A DNA stretch of 64,000 nt from Mesorhizobium sp. B1-1-8. GTDB taxonomy: Bacteria > Pseudomonadota > Alphaproteobacteria > Rhizobiales > Rhizobiaceae. Below the pieces are notes generated by a model. That model was not told the DNA's origin. It did not search any database and saw only the letters and a program-made list of their open reading frames with translations. The stretch lies in the NCBI RefSeq assembly GCF_006442795.2, contig NZ_CP083956.1:4193501-4257500 (forward strand), in the 5' to 3' direction. Below, in pieces: positions 35,757 to 44,432 of this stretch; positions within the stretch are counted from its first letter, which is position 1, and the number at the start of each line of letters is the position of its first letter. The position numbers and the translations under genes are program-made.

Positions 35757-36992
35757 ATGGACGAGACGCGGTCCCGGCAGATTGTCATCGCCGGGGCCGG
35801 CATCGCGGGACTGACGGCGGCGCTCGCCTTTGCCGAGCGCGGCCATCCCGTCACGCTGCTGGAACAGGCAAGACAGCTGGAAGCCGCCGGCGCCGGCCTC
35901 CAGCTTTCCCCCAACGCAACCCGCATCCTGCGCAATCTCGGCGTGCTTGACCGGCTGATGCCCAACGCCATCAGGCCGGAAGCGGTGGTGCTGAAGGATG
36001 CAGCCACCCTGCGCGAGCTGGCGCGCGTGCCGCTGGGAGAGGCCGGGGAACGACGCTGGGGCGCGCCTTATCTGGTGGCGCACCGGGCCGATCTGCAGGC
36101 AGCGTTGACGGCTGAGGTCGCGCAACGGCCCGAGATCGAACTCGTCATCGGCGCGCGGGTGACCGGCATCAGTGCGGGGCCGCACACTATAACAGTGACA
36201 GCCGACGCCGACGGCCGCACCATCGAAACCAGTGGCGGCCTGCTGGTCGGCGCCGACGGCGTCTGGTCGTCGGTACTCGCGCAACTTGCCGGCAAGGAAC
36301 CCGGTTTTGCAAAAAGCCGCTTCTCGGGCGAGCTTGCCTGGCGCTCCACCGTAACGGCGGAGAGCGCCGCCGGACAGGCCTTTGCCGCGGTCGGCGCCGC
36401 CGACTGCGTCACGACTTTCCTGCATCCCGGCTTCCACATGGTCGCCTATCCGGTGAGCAAGGGCAGCGCCTTCAACCTTGCCGCCTTCACCAAGGGCGAG
36501 CGGATTGCAGAAGGCTGGTCGGGACATGTCGACCCCGGCATCCTCGCTCGGGCCATGCGGAGCACCGCGCCGGCGCTGGCAAGGCTCGTCGCGTTGGCCG
36601 GCCCGTGGACGGCGTTCCCGATCCACACCGTCGAACAGCGACGCTGGACGATACCGGAGGGGATCGCGCTCATCGGCGATGCCGCGCATGCGATGACGCC
36701 CTTCGCGGCCCAAGGTGCGGCCATGGCGATCGAGGATGCGGCGATGCTTGCCGGGCTTATTGCCGACTTTCCCGGCAACCCACAGCAAAGCCTGACGATC
36801 TGGGAGAACCTCAGGCGGCCGCGTGTGGAAAAGGTGTTGAAGCGCGGCGCGCTCAACAGGCTGGCTTGGCATGCCTGGGGGCCAGTGGCGCTGGCGCGTA
36901 ACCTGGTGCTGACAACGCGTCCGCCGGAGAAACTCGCGGCGGACCTGGACTGGCTGTATGGGTGGGAAGAGCGGAAGATTTTGAGGCGGTAG
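35757..36992 (+). CDS. FAD-dependent monooxygenase (salicylate-hydroxylase-like)
   Basis: This 411-residue class A flavin hydroxylase has the dinucleotide motif G-A-G-I-A-G-L at residue 13, the D-G motif (V-G-A-D-G-V-W-S) near 165 and the second FAD motif I-G-D-A-A-H-A-M-T-P-F near 300. It probably uses NAD(P)H and O2 to hydroxylate an aromatic ring, but no catabolic genes are adjacent, so a ubiquinone-type or housekeeping role is also possible. Confidence 0.92.
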   Translation: MDETRSRQIVIAGAGIAGLTAALAFAERGHPVTLLEQARQLEAAGAGLQLSPNATRILRNLGVLDRLMPNAIRPEAVVLKDAATLRELARVPLGEAGERRWGAPYLVAHRADLQAALTAEVAQRPEIELVIGARVTGISAGPHTITVTADADGRTIETSGGLLVGADGVWSSVLAQLAGKEPGFAKSRFSGELAWRSTVTAESAAGQAFAAVGAADCVTTFLHPGFHMVAYPVSKGSAFNLAAFTKGERIAEGWSGHVDPGILARAMRSTAPALARLVALAGPWTAFPIHTVEQRRWTIPEGIALIGDAAHAMTPFAAQGAAMAIEDAAMLAGLIADFPGNPQQSLTIWENLRRPRVEKVLKRGALNRLAWHAWGPVALARNLVLTTRPPEKLAADLDWLYGWEERKILRR

Positions 36993-37009
36993 GACGTCGT
37001 GGCAAGTCC

Positions 37010-37038
37010 TTGACGTAACGACTGTCTGTAGTTACATT
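37010..37038 (+). promoter_or_regulatory. Probable brnTA promoter and operator
   Basis: TTGACG (37010-37015) and TACATT (37033-37038) are 17 bp apart. GTAAC (37015-37019) pairs with GTTAC (37031-37035) across the spacer, and a further GGTTACG follows. The BrnA antitoxin or BrnTA complex could bind here for autorepression. Confidence 0.5.
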
Positions 37039-37054
37039 TTTATGGTTACGTTAT

Positions 37055-37354
37055 ATGGAAGAATTCCGATTTGAATGGGATCTGGAAAAGGCCAACTCAA
37101 ATCTGCGCAAACATGGAGTCACTTTCGAGACTGCCGTTCGCGTTTTCGCCGATCCCTTCGCGTTGATGGAGCAGGATAGAGTCGAGAACGGTGAATACAG
37201 ATGGCAAACCACAGGCTTGGTTGACGGCGCGCTGGTGTTATTGGTGGCCCACGCCGACCGAGAAGAAGACGGGATAGAAGTGGTCCGGATCATTTCGGCA
37301 CGGCGGGCGACGAAAGCGGAAAGAAGACGTTATGAGCAAAACCGTTCGATATAA
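37055..37354 (+). CDS. brnT: BrnT-family toxin
   Basis: This 99-residue ribonuclease toxin is of the RelE-like BrnT family. F-E-W-D-L-E-K-A-N-S-N-L-R-K-H-G-V-T-F at the N-terminus and the C-terminal I-S-A-R-R-A-T-K-A-E-R-R-R-Y are diagnostic. It overlaps brnA by 23 bp in the usual toxin-first order. The region is visibly richer in A/T than its neighbours, pointing to recent transfer. Confidence 0.93.
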   Translation: MEEFRFEWDLEKANSNLRKHGVTFETAVRVFADPFALMEQDRVENGEYRWQTTGLVDGALVLLVAHADREEDGIEVVRIISARRATKAERRRYEQNRSI

Positions 37355-37655
37355 ATTCGATCCGACAAATCCACCACCGCTGACCGAAGCCCAGAAGGCT
37401 GAAATCGCAGTTCTGAAGGCGCGACCGGAGGAGGATGTCGACACCAGCGATATTCCGGAATTGACGGAAGAGTTCTGGCGGAAGGCCGTCCGAAATCGGT
37501 ATTTCAAACCGACCAAGCAGCAGCTGACGCTGCGTCTTGATTCTGATGTTATTGCTTGGTTCAAAGAGCACACGCCGGAAGGTCGTGGCTATCAAAGCGC
37601 AATCAACAAGGCACTGCGCGAATATGTGACGAAGCAGGACCGTAAGGCCGGCTAA
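37332..37655 (+). CDS. brnA: BrnA-family antitoxin
   Basis: The 107-residue antitoxin has a long charged N-terminal arm that would wrap BrnT and a C-terminal ribbon-helix-helix domain (Q-L-T-L-R-L-D-S-D-V, Y-Q-S-A-I-N-K-A-L-R-E-Y). It should bind its own promoter. The gene's end overlaps the convergent DUF2459 gene by four bases. Confidence 0.93.
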   Translation: MSKTVRYKFDPTNPPPLTEAQKAEIAVLKARPEEDVDTSDIPELTEEFWRKAVRNRYFKPTKQQLTLRLDSDVIAWFKEHTPEGRGYQSAINKALREYVTKQDRKAG

Positions 37656-38317
37656 TCATACAACCCCATCGACCACCATAGCGACACCGGCAGCGGGTTC
37701 CACCAGCCGGTGCGCAGGCCGGCGGTGCGCAAGCCGGCCGCGGTCCAGGTGTTGCAGCCGACCAGCGCGTTGAAGTGGCCGTTGGCTTCGTAGAAGCGGT
37801 CGAACCTCGAATAGCCGGCATTGTCGATGACCACCGGCCCGTTCGGGCGCTGCTGGAAGCTCGCGGCGATATAGTCGAGGAGTGCTGAAAAATGCTCTCC
37901 GTCGATATCGAAGCCGGCGACATCGGGATGCGGCTCCAGAACCGCCCCGGCGACGTCGACATGCATTACCGAGGCGTCCACAGTCAGCGCCTTCAGCACC
38001 GGCACGGCCTTCAGCTCCGACCAGGTCGGCGTCTCCAGATAGAAGGCGCGGCCGCCCCAGCCGAAGACGAGATAGCGTGCGCTCGGCGCATCGATGGGCA
38101 GACCGGCATCGGCCAGGAAGTGAAAGCGCCGGCGCACGCCGTCATCGACAGGAATGGCGATGTCGGTGTGGATCGGGTTCCTCAGCACCAGTATGTGGCG
38201 GGTGCCCTCGCCCGCGGCCGCCGCCGGCCACAGCGGGCGCGGCACCAGGGTGCCGAGCAACCCGGCAAGCACCACTGCCACGATCAGCATGGCCAGGAAA
38301 TGACCGAGTTTTCTCAT
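37652..38317 (-). CDS. DUF2459 (TIGR02117) family protein
   Basis: The 221-residue protein has an N-terminal membrane anchor or signal (residues 8-25) and a periplasmic domain with H-T-D-I, F-G-W-G-G-R-A-F-Y, and C-N-T-W near the C-terminus. These conserved Cys, His and Asn positions suggest a hydrolase. The family occurs in Proteobacteria and is uncharacterised. It is monocistronic. Confidence 0.85.
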   Translation of the reverse strand: MRKLGHFLAMLIVAVVLAGLLGTLVPRPLWPAAAAGEGTRHILVLRNPIHTDIAIPVDDGVRRRFHFLADAGLPIDAPSARYLVFGWGGRAFYLETPTWSELKAVPVLKALTVDASVMHVDVAGAVLEPHPDVAGFDIDGEHFSALLDYIAASFQQRPNGPVVIDNAGYSRFDRFYEANGHFNALVGCNTWTAAGLRTAGLRTGWWNPLPVSLWWSMGLYD

Positions 38318-38517
38318 GCGGCACCGACTGGAGATTTGCCCTCATAGCACGGTTTGCACGCAGTACACCGGCTTCGATCGGCCGTATTGGCAGGGTGCCG
38401 GCTTTTGAAAGGTTGATGAAAGGTTGATGACATAGACATCGGCATGCGTCCCCGCAAATGTCGCAAAAGCGATGGGAGAAGAGAGGGATGCGAGGAAACG
38501 AACCAAGGGAAGAGGCC

Positions 38518-39531
38518 ATGTCGCTCGCGCGAACACTGCTCGATTCTGCCGCCACCACCGTATTTGTCGCCACGCTTGCCCTGTCCGCGCCGTCGGCGCA
38601 CGCCGCCGACAAGATCTCGATCATGGTCGGCGGCTACGAAAAACAGATCTACCTGCCCGCCAAGCTTGCCGAGGCGCTCGGCTATTTCAAGGACGAGGGC
38701 CTCGACGTCGAGCTGCTCAACGAGCCGGCCGGCGTAGATGCCGAGAACGAGATGCTGGCCGGCGCCGTGCAGGGCGTGGTCGGCTTCTATGACCACAGCA
38801 TCGACCTGCAGGCCAAGGGAAAGTTCGTCGAATCCGTCGTCCAGTTCAGCCAGGCGCCCGGCGAGGTCGAGCTCGTCTCGACGAAGCACCCTGAGATCAA
38901 GTCGCCGGCCGACTTCAAAGGCAAGAACCTCGGCGTCACCGGCCTCGGTTCCTCCACCAATTTCCTCACCGAGTATCTCGCTGTGAAGAACGGCCTGAAG
39001 CTTGGCGATTTCACATCGGTGCCGGTCGGCGCCGGCAACACCTTCATTGCGGCCATGCAGCAGGACAAGATCCAGGCGGGCATGACGACCGAGCCGACGA
39101 TCACCCGGCTGCTCAAGACCGGCGAGGCGTCGGTTCTCATCGACATGCGCACCGTGGAAGGCACCAAGGCCGCGCTCGGCGGCACCTATCCGGCTGCATC
39201 GCTCTACATGCAGACCGAGTGGGTCGACGCCCATAAGGACACCGTGCAGAAGCTTGCCAACGCCTTCGTCAAGACGCTGCAGTTCATCAACACGCATAGC
39301 GGTGCCGAGATCGCCGACAAGATGCCGAAAGACTACTATGTCGGCGACAAGGAAGGCTATGTGAAGGCGCTCGACGCGGGCAAGGCGATGTTCACCGCCG
39401 ACGGCGTCATGCCGCAGGGCGGCCCGGAGACGGTGCTCGCGGTTCTTTCGGCATTCAAGAAGGAACTGCAGGGCAAGCAGATCGACCTCTCCAAGACCTA
39501 CACCACGGAATTCGTGAAGAACGTGAAATAG
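38518..39531 (+). CDS. ABC transporter substrate-binding protein (NitT/TauT type)
   Basis: The 337-residue precursor has a signal peptide ending A-H-A near residue 29. The mature part follows the NMT1/SsuA-like pattern (V-G-G-Y-E-K-Q-I-Y-L-P-A, A-L-G-Y-F-K-D-E-G-L-D-V). Upstream in-frame ATGs at 38458 and 38488 are possible starts; 38518 gives the best signal peptide and has AAGGGA upstream. It feeds the ATPase and permease downstream. Known ligands of the group include nitrate, taurine, sulfonates and pyrimidine precursors; the ligand here is not evident. Confidence 0.9.
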   Translation: MSLARTLLDSAATTVFVATLALSAPSAHAADKISIMVGGYEKQIYLPAKLAEALGYFKDEGLDVELLNEPAGVDAENEMLAGAVQGVVGFYDHSIDLQAKGKFVESVVQFSQAPGEVELVSTKHPEIKSPADFKGKNLGVTGLGSSTNFLTEYLAVKNGLKLGDFTSVPVGAGNTFIAAMQQDKIQAGMTTEPTITRLLKTGEASVLIDMRTVEGTKAALGGTYPAASLYMQTEWVDAHKDTVQKLANAFVKTLQFINTHSGAEIADKMPKDYYVGDKEGYVKALDAGKAMFTADGVMPQGGPETVLAVLSAFKKELQGKQIDLSKTYTTEFVKNVK

Positions 39532-39636
39532 CGAACCGGCCGGCGCGAGGGGTTCGACCTCGCGCCGGCGCCCAAACCTGTTTCTACGTCCGGTGATCCC
39601 CGCGCGGCGATCGCCTGTTCTTGGAGTATGCGCATC

Positions 39637-40446
39637 ATGGCCACCGAAAAGATCGCTCCGGCGATCGAGCTGATCAATGTCAGCCGTCGCTTCCTTTCCC
39701 CCACCGGCAAATCGCTGACGGCGATCCGTGATTTCACCATGACGGTCGAGCGCGGCGAATTCGTCGCCGTGGTAGGGCCGACGGGCTGCGGCAAGTCGAC
39801 GACGCTCAACCTGGTCACCGGGCTTGCCAGCCCGAGCGCCGGCGAGGTCCGCGTCATGGGCGCGCCGGTCAAGGGCATCGACCCGCGCATCGGCTTCGTG
39901 TTCCAGACCGACGCGCTGTTTCCCTGGCGCACGGTGATCGAGAATGTCATGGCCGGACCGCTGTTTCGCGGCAAGCCGAAGGCGGAAGCCCAGGCGGCGG
40001 CCCGCGACTGGCTGGCACGCGTCGGCCTTGTGCGTTTCGAGCAGCACTATCCGCACCAGCTTTCCGGCGGCATGCGCAAGCGCGTGGCGCTGGCCCAGAC
40101 CTTCATCAACGGCCCCGAGATCCTGCTCATGGACGAGCCTTTCTCGGCGCTCGACGTGCAGACCCGCGTGATGATGCATGAGGAGCTTTTGCGCCTGTGG
40201 TCCGACGCAAAGGCCTCAGTGGTCTTCGTCACCCACGATCTCGAGGAGGCGATCGCGCTGGCCGACAAGGTCTATGTGCTGACGGCAGGACCGGCGACGG
40301 TGAAATCGGTCTACACGATCGACCTGCCGCGCCCGCGCGTCGTCGCCGACATCCGCTACGAGCAGAGCTTCATCGACTATTCGCGCACCATCTGGGCCGA
40401 CCTCAAGGAAGAGGTCGAGACCAGCTATGCCCGCGCGGCCGCGTAA
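39637..40446 (+). CDS. ABC transporter ATPase (NitT/TauT type)
   Basis: This 269-residue ATPase has Walker A G-P-T-G-C-G-K-S-T near residue 48, Q-loop F-Q-T-D-A-L-F-P-W-R (the L-x-P-W is typical of SsuB/TauB), signature L-S-G-G-M-R-K-R and Walker B I-L-L-M-D-E-P-F-S-A-L-D. ATG 39637 has GGAG at a better distance than ATG 39628. It lies between the binding protein and permease of the same importer. Confidence 0.93.
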   Translation: MATEKIAPAIELINVSRRFLSPTGKSLTAIRDFTMTVERGEFVAVVGPTGCGKSTTLNLVTGLASPSAGEVRVMGAPVKGIDPRIGFVFQTDALFPWRTVIENVMAGPLFRGKPKAEAQAAARDWLARVGLVRFEQHYPHQLSGGMRKRVALAQTFINGPEILLMDEPFSALDVQTRVMMHEELLRLWSDAKASVVFVTHDLEEAIALADKVYVLTAGPATVKSVYTIDLPRPRVVADIRYEQSFIDYSRTIWADLKEEVETSYARAAA

Positions 40447-40457
40447 GGGAGGCTTGC

Positions 40458-41336
40458 ATGACAGACGCTACCATCAACATCAGCAACGGAGCCTTCAGGC
40501 CCGGCACTTCGGATGCGGAAATCGAGGCGGCCGCCGCCAAGGCTACACAGCATCGCCGCCGCATGGTGATGTTCTGGCGCATTGCCATCCTGATCGCCTT
40601 CCTCGGCTTGTGGGAAATCGCCGGCCGCATGGCCTGGATCGATCCCTTCTTCTACGCAATGCCGAGCACGATAGCCGGACGCCTCTACGAATGGGCGACC
40701 GAGGGAACGTCGGAAGGCCCGCTCTGGTACCACCTCTATGTCACCATGGAGGAATCGGTGCTGGGCTTCGTCACCGGGTCGGTGGCCGGCATCATCATCG
40801 GCGTCGCGCTCGGCCGCAACCGCATGGCCGCCGATATCTTCTCCATCTACATCAAGGTGATCAATTCCATCCCGCGTGTGGTGCTGGCGCCGATCTTCAT
40901 CATGATCCTGGGCCTCGGGCTTGCCTCGAAGGTGGCGCTGGCCTTCATCATGGTCTTCTTCGTCGTCTTCCACAACGCCTTCCAGGGCGTGCGCGAGGCC
41001 GACCGGGCGATGATCGCCAATGCCCGCATCCTTGGGGCTTCCGACTGGCAGTTGACCCGTTCGGTCATCGTGCCATCGGCGATGAGCTGGATCTTCGCCA
41101 GCCTGCATGTCAGCTTCGGCTTCGCCATCATCGGCGCCATCGTCGGCGAGTTTGTCGGCTCGCGCTACGGCATTGGCCTGTTGATCAACATCGCCAAGGG
41201 CTCCTTCGACGCGGCCGGCATGTATGCGGCGATCGTCATCGTCATGGTGGTGGCGCTGGGCGCCGAGTACCTGATGACGATGGTCGAGAACCGGCTGGCG
41301 AAATGGCGGCCGCAGCCGCTGCACGAGACCCAGTGA
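40458..41336 (+). CDS. ABC transporter permease (NitT/TauT type)
   Basis: This 292-residue inner-membrane permease has about six helices. The EAA loop reads E-A-D-R-A-M-I-A-N-A-R-I-L-G-A-S, typical of the SsuC/TauC group. AAGGGAGG lies upstream of the ATG. It completes a three-gene importer transcribed towards a two-component system. Confidence 0.93.
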   Translation: MTDATINISNGAFRPGTSDAEIEAAAAKATQHRRRMVMFWRIAILIAFLGLWEIAGRMAWIDPFFYAMPSTIAGRLYEWATEGTSEGPLWYHLYVTMEESVLGFVTGSVAGIIIGVALGRNRMAADIFSIYIKVINSIPRVVLAPIFIMILGLGLASKVALAFIMVFFVVFHNAFQGVREADRAMIANARILGASDWQLTRSVIVPSAMSWIFASLHVSFGFAIIGAIVGEFVGSRYGIGLLINIAKGSFDAAGMYAAIVIVMVVALGAEYLMTMVENRLAKWRPQPLHETQ

Positions 41337-41342
41337 GCCCGA

Positions 41343-42731
41343 TCAGTCCTGCCGGTATGCCGGCAAACTGACACATGCGTTCAGTCCGGGCGGCGGCTGC
41401 CGCCCGGAAAGCACAATCTCACCGTCATGCGATGAGACGATCTCGCGCACGATGGCGAGGCCGAGGCCGGTGCCTTCGCTGCCGGCATCGGCGCCGCGAT
41501 AGAAGCGTTCGAACACCTTCTCCCGGTCCGCTTCGGCAATGCCCGGCCCGGTATCCTCGACCCGCAGCACAACCCGCTCGCCATCGCGGCCGATCCGTGC
41601 GGTCACCGAGCCGCCCTCCGGCGTGTAGCGCAGGGCATTGTCGACGAGGTTGATGACAAGTTCGCGCAACAGCGTCGGATGGCCCCACACGACAAGCCCC
41701 TCTTCCTCGGCCTCGAACCCGAGGTCGATGTGCCGCGACAGCGCCGCTTGCGTCAGTCCCTCCAGCGCATCCCTGGCCACGGCGCCGAAATCGACTTCCG
41801 ACTTCATCAGCGACGAGCTGCCTTGCTCGGCACGGGCCAGCGACAAGAGCTGGTTCGACAGCCGTGCCATGCCGTCGACCGACCTGTCGGCGGCGGCCAA
41901 AGCTTCCTCCTTGGCGGCAACACCCTTCTCGCGCAAGCCGACGCCAACCTGTGTCTTCAGGAGCGCCAGCGGGGTGCGCAGTTGATGCGCGGCATTGGCG
42001 ACGAAGCGTCTTTGCGCCGCCATCTGCCGCTGGATGCGCTCGAACGCCTCGTTGAGCGCCTCGACCAGCGGCCGCAACTCGCTCTGCACGGCGTTGGCGG
42101 CGAACGGCTTGAGTTCCGCCGGATCACGCTCCACCACATCATTGCGGAGCCTGAGAATGGGCGCCAGGCCGCGGCGCAGTCCGAAGACGCCAAGCAGGCC
42201 GGCCGCCGCCACCAGCAGCACCTGATCGCGCAGCGCCTTCAGCCACAGGCTGGTCATCAGCTGGTCGTGCGCCCGCAGCGTCTGCCCGACGGCGACGATC
42301 GCGCTGCCCGGGTTCTGCGCGCTGACGATCGGCTGGGCAATGGCGACCGCGCGCATCGGCTGCTCGCGAAACCTGGTCTGGAAATAGACCGGCTCGAGGC
42401 CGACAGGCTCCCCCGGCGGCGCGATCACGTCGGGATACCCTGCAATGATCCGGCCGCGCGGCGTCGCCACGCGGTAGACGACGCGGTCGGGCGGATCGGA
42501 GGCGAACATTTCGAGCGCCGCCGGCGGGATCGGCGCTTCGAGCACCCCATCATTCTCGCGGATGTTCTCGGCGATCACCCTGGCGGACGCCAGCAGCGTG
42601 CGGTCGGTGATCAGGTCAGCGGTTTCGGCCGCGTTCCAATAGGTCGTCCAGACGTTGAACGAGACGACCGCCGTCAGCGGCACGACCAGCCAGGCAAGCA
42701 GTTCGCGCTGCAGGCTTCTACTTGGCATCAT
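41343..42731 (-). CDS. Sensor histidine kinase (TctE-like)
   Basis: This 462-residue membrane kinase has two membrane helices (about 10-29 and 168-187) around a periplasmic 2CSK-type sensor. The H box has His249 in A-N-A-A-H-Q-L-R-T-P, followed by an N box (N-L-V-D-N-A-L-R-Y-T-P) and G boxes (D-T-G-P-G-I, G-L-G-L-A-I-V). I use the ATG at 42731 (second ATG at 42728), which overlaps the response-regulator gene by 14 bp. Relatives sense organic acids. It converges on the ABC importer, which it might regulate. Confidence 0.93.
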   Translation of the reverse strand: MMPSRSLQRELLAWLVVPLTAVVSFNVWTTYWNAAETADLITDRTLLASARVIAENIRENDGVLEAPIPPAALEMFASDPPDRVVYRVATPRGRIIAGYPDVIAPPGEPVGLEPVYFQTRFREQPMRAVAIAQPIVSAQNPGSAIVAVGQTLRAHDQLMTSLWLKALRDQVLLVAAAGLLGVFGLRRGLAPILRLRNDVVERDPAELKPFAANAVQSELRPLVEALNEAFERIQRQMAAQRRFVANAAHQLRTPLALLKTQVGVGLREKGVAAKEEALAAADRSVDGMARLSNQLLSLARAEQGSSSLMKSEVDFGAVARDALEGLTQAALSRHIDLGFEAEEEGLVVWGHPTLLRELVINLVDNALRYTPEGGSVTARIGRDGERVVLRVEDTGPGIAEADREKVFERFYRGADAGSEGTGLGLAIVREIVSSHDGEIVLSGRQPPPGLNACVSLPAYRQD

Positions 42732-43392
42732 CGATCCGGAGCGCGTAGCCAAGACCGCGCAGCGTGGTGATGCCCACTCCGCTGCCTTCGAGCTTCTTGC
42801 GGACCCGGTGGATGCAGATCTCGAGCGCGTTGGGATTGGTCTCGTCATCGAAGCCGAAGATGTTCTCGGCGAGCACCGTCTTCTGCACAGGCCGGCCCGC
42901 GCGCAGGATCATCGTTTCGAGAACGGCATGTTCCCTGCCCGTCAGGTGAAGCGGCGTCTCGCCCAGCATGAAAGTCCGACCGTGCGTGTCGAAGGCAAGG
43001 CTGCCGAAGCGCACCACGGGATCGAAATTCGCCCTGCCCCGCCGAAGCTGGGCACGCACACGCGCCTCGAACTCATCGACGTTGAAAGGCTTGACCAGGT
43101 AGTCGTCGGCGCCGCTGTCGAGGCCGCGCACGCGGCTGGAGACGGCGTCGTTGGCGGTGAGGATGATGACCGGCGTCGTGCTGCCGCGGCCGCGCAGCCG
43201 GCGCAGCACTTCGATGCCATCGAGATGCGGCAGCGCAAGGTCAAGGATCACCAGCGCATAGTCCTGGCTGGCGAGCGCGGCGTCGGCGTCGTCGCCGCGA
43301 TAGACGCAGTCGATCACGTAATTATCGCGCCTGAGCAGGCGGGAAAGCCAGGTCGACAATTCGCGATTGTCTTCGGCAAGCAGAATGCGCAT
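42718..43392 (-). CDS. OmpR-family response regulator (TctD-like)
   Basis: The 224-residue regulator has a receiver domain with acidic E7-D8, phosphoacceptor Asp51 in V-I-L-D-L-A-L-P and Lys in V-K-P-F. A C-terminal winged helix (E-I-C-I-H-R-V-R-K-K-L) follows. ATG 43392 is preceded by an in-frame GTG, which is less likely. It is first in the two-gene unit with the kinase. Confidence 0.95.
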   Translation of the reverse strand: MRILLAEDNRELSTWLSRLLRRDNYVIDCVYRGDDADAALASQDYALVILDLALPHLDGIEVLRRLRGRGSTTPVIILTANDAVSSRVRGLDSGADDYLVKPFNVDEFEARVRAQLRRGRANFDPVVRFGSLAFDTHGRTFMLGETPLHLTGREHAVLETMILRAGRPVQKTVLAENIFGFDDETNPNALEICIHRVRKKLEGSGVGITTLRGLGYALRIDDAK

Positions 43393-43493
43393 CACTCGTT
43401 CCGTCCGCAGCCTTGCGTGAGGTTGGCTGCCTTGCGGCGTATAAGAACATCAGCACCTGCGCAAAAGCGCAATCGCCGGCTCCCGGACGAACG

Positions 43494-43526
43494 AAAAAGA
43501 GCCCGGCCGTGGCGCGGCCGGGCTCT
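43494..43526 (-). terminator. Intrinsic terminator of the aapJQMP operon
   Basis: A perfect 12-bp stem (43498-43509 with 43515-43526) with a 5-base loop is followed on the minus strand by T residues. It starts about 20 bp after the aapP stop. Confidence 0.88.
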
Positions 43527-43546
43527 GCTGAATGGTGCAGGACCGC

Positions 43547-44350
43547 TCAGTGCAGGATCTGCGACAGGAACAGCTTCGTGCGCTCATGGCGCGGATGGTC
43601 GAAGAACTCGGCCGGCGTGTTCTGCTCGACGATCTGGCCCTGGTCCATGAAGATCACGCGGTTGGCGACCTTGCGGGCGAAACCCATCTCGTGGGTGACG
43701 CAGAGCATGGTCATGCCTTCCTCGGCCAGCCCAACCATGGTCTCCAGCACTTCCTTGATCATTTCCGGATCGAGCGCCGAGGTCGGCTCGTCGAACAGCA
43801 TGATGCGCGGGTTCATGCATAGCGAGCGGGCGATCGCCACGCGCTGCTGCTGGCCGCCGGAGAGCTGACCCGGATATTTGTTGGCCTGTTCCGGGATTTT
43901 CACGCGCTTGAGGAAATGCATGGCGATTTCCTCGGCCTGCTTCTTCGGCGTCTTGCGCACCCAGATCGGCGCCAGCGTGCAGTTTTCCAGGATGGTCAGA
44001 TGCGGGAACAAATTGAAGTGCTGGAACACCATGCCGACCTCGCGGCGCACCTCGTCGATCTTTTTCAGATCGTTGGTGAGTTCCTTGCCGTCAACGATAA
44101 TCTTGCCCTTCTGGTGCTCCTCCAGGCGGTTGATGCAGCGGATCATGGTCGACTTGCCGGAGCCGGACGGGCCGCAGATGACAATGCGCTCGCCGCGCAT
44201 CACCTTGAGGTTGATGTCCTTCAGAACATGGAACTCGCCATACCATTTGTGCATGGCGATGATGTCGATGGCGACATCGGTGGTCGAGATGTGCATCTTC
44301 TTGGCATCGACCTTGATTTCTTCCGCGCTGACGGCGTTTTCGGTGGCCAT
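43547..44350 (-). CDS. aapP: General amino-acid ABC transporter ATPase
   Basis: This 267-residue ATPase has Walker [11 protein letters not shown]-loop F-Q-H-F-N-L-F-P-H, signature L-S-G-G-Q-Q-Q-R and Walker [13 protein letters not shown]. It is last in aapJQMP, the broad-specificity L-amino-acid importer of rhizobia. A hairpin repeat (copy C) lies between it and aapM, which may alter its expression relative to the permeases. Confidence 0.96.
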   Translation of the reverse strand: MATENAVSAEEIKVDAKKMHISTTDVAIDIIAMHKWYGEFHVLKDINLKVMRGERIVICGPSGSGKSTMIRCINRLEEHQKGKIIVDGKELTNDLKKIDEVRREVGMVFQHFNLFPHLTILENCTLAPIWVRKTPKKQAEEIAMHFLKRVKIPEQANKYPGQLSGGQQQRVAIARSLCMNPRIMLFDEPTSALDPEMIKEVLETMVGLAEEGMTMLCVTHEMGFARKVANRVIFMDQGQIVEQNTPAEFFDHPRHERTKLFLSQILH

Positions 44351-44381
44351 GGCCGGGTTCCCCTTTTTATCGTTGGATTTT

Positions 44382-44432
44382 GATGCATGTCGTTACCCCA
44401 AAACCGCTACACATTTCTGGGCGACATGCATC
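44382..44432. repeat. Hairpin repeat, copy C, inside the aap operon
   Basis: Outer arms GATGCATGTCG/CGACATGCATC (44382-44392, 44422-44432) enclose an inner CCCA/TGGG stem and a CCGCTACACA loop matching copies A and B. The right arm overlaps the aapM stop codon (44431-44433). It is transcribed within the operon between aapM and aapP. Confidence 0.78.

Noticed and set aside
38314..40179. Minus-strand frame of 621 codons
   Set aside because: Antisense to the NitT/TauT binding protein and ATPase, both of which have clear domains.
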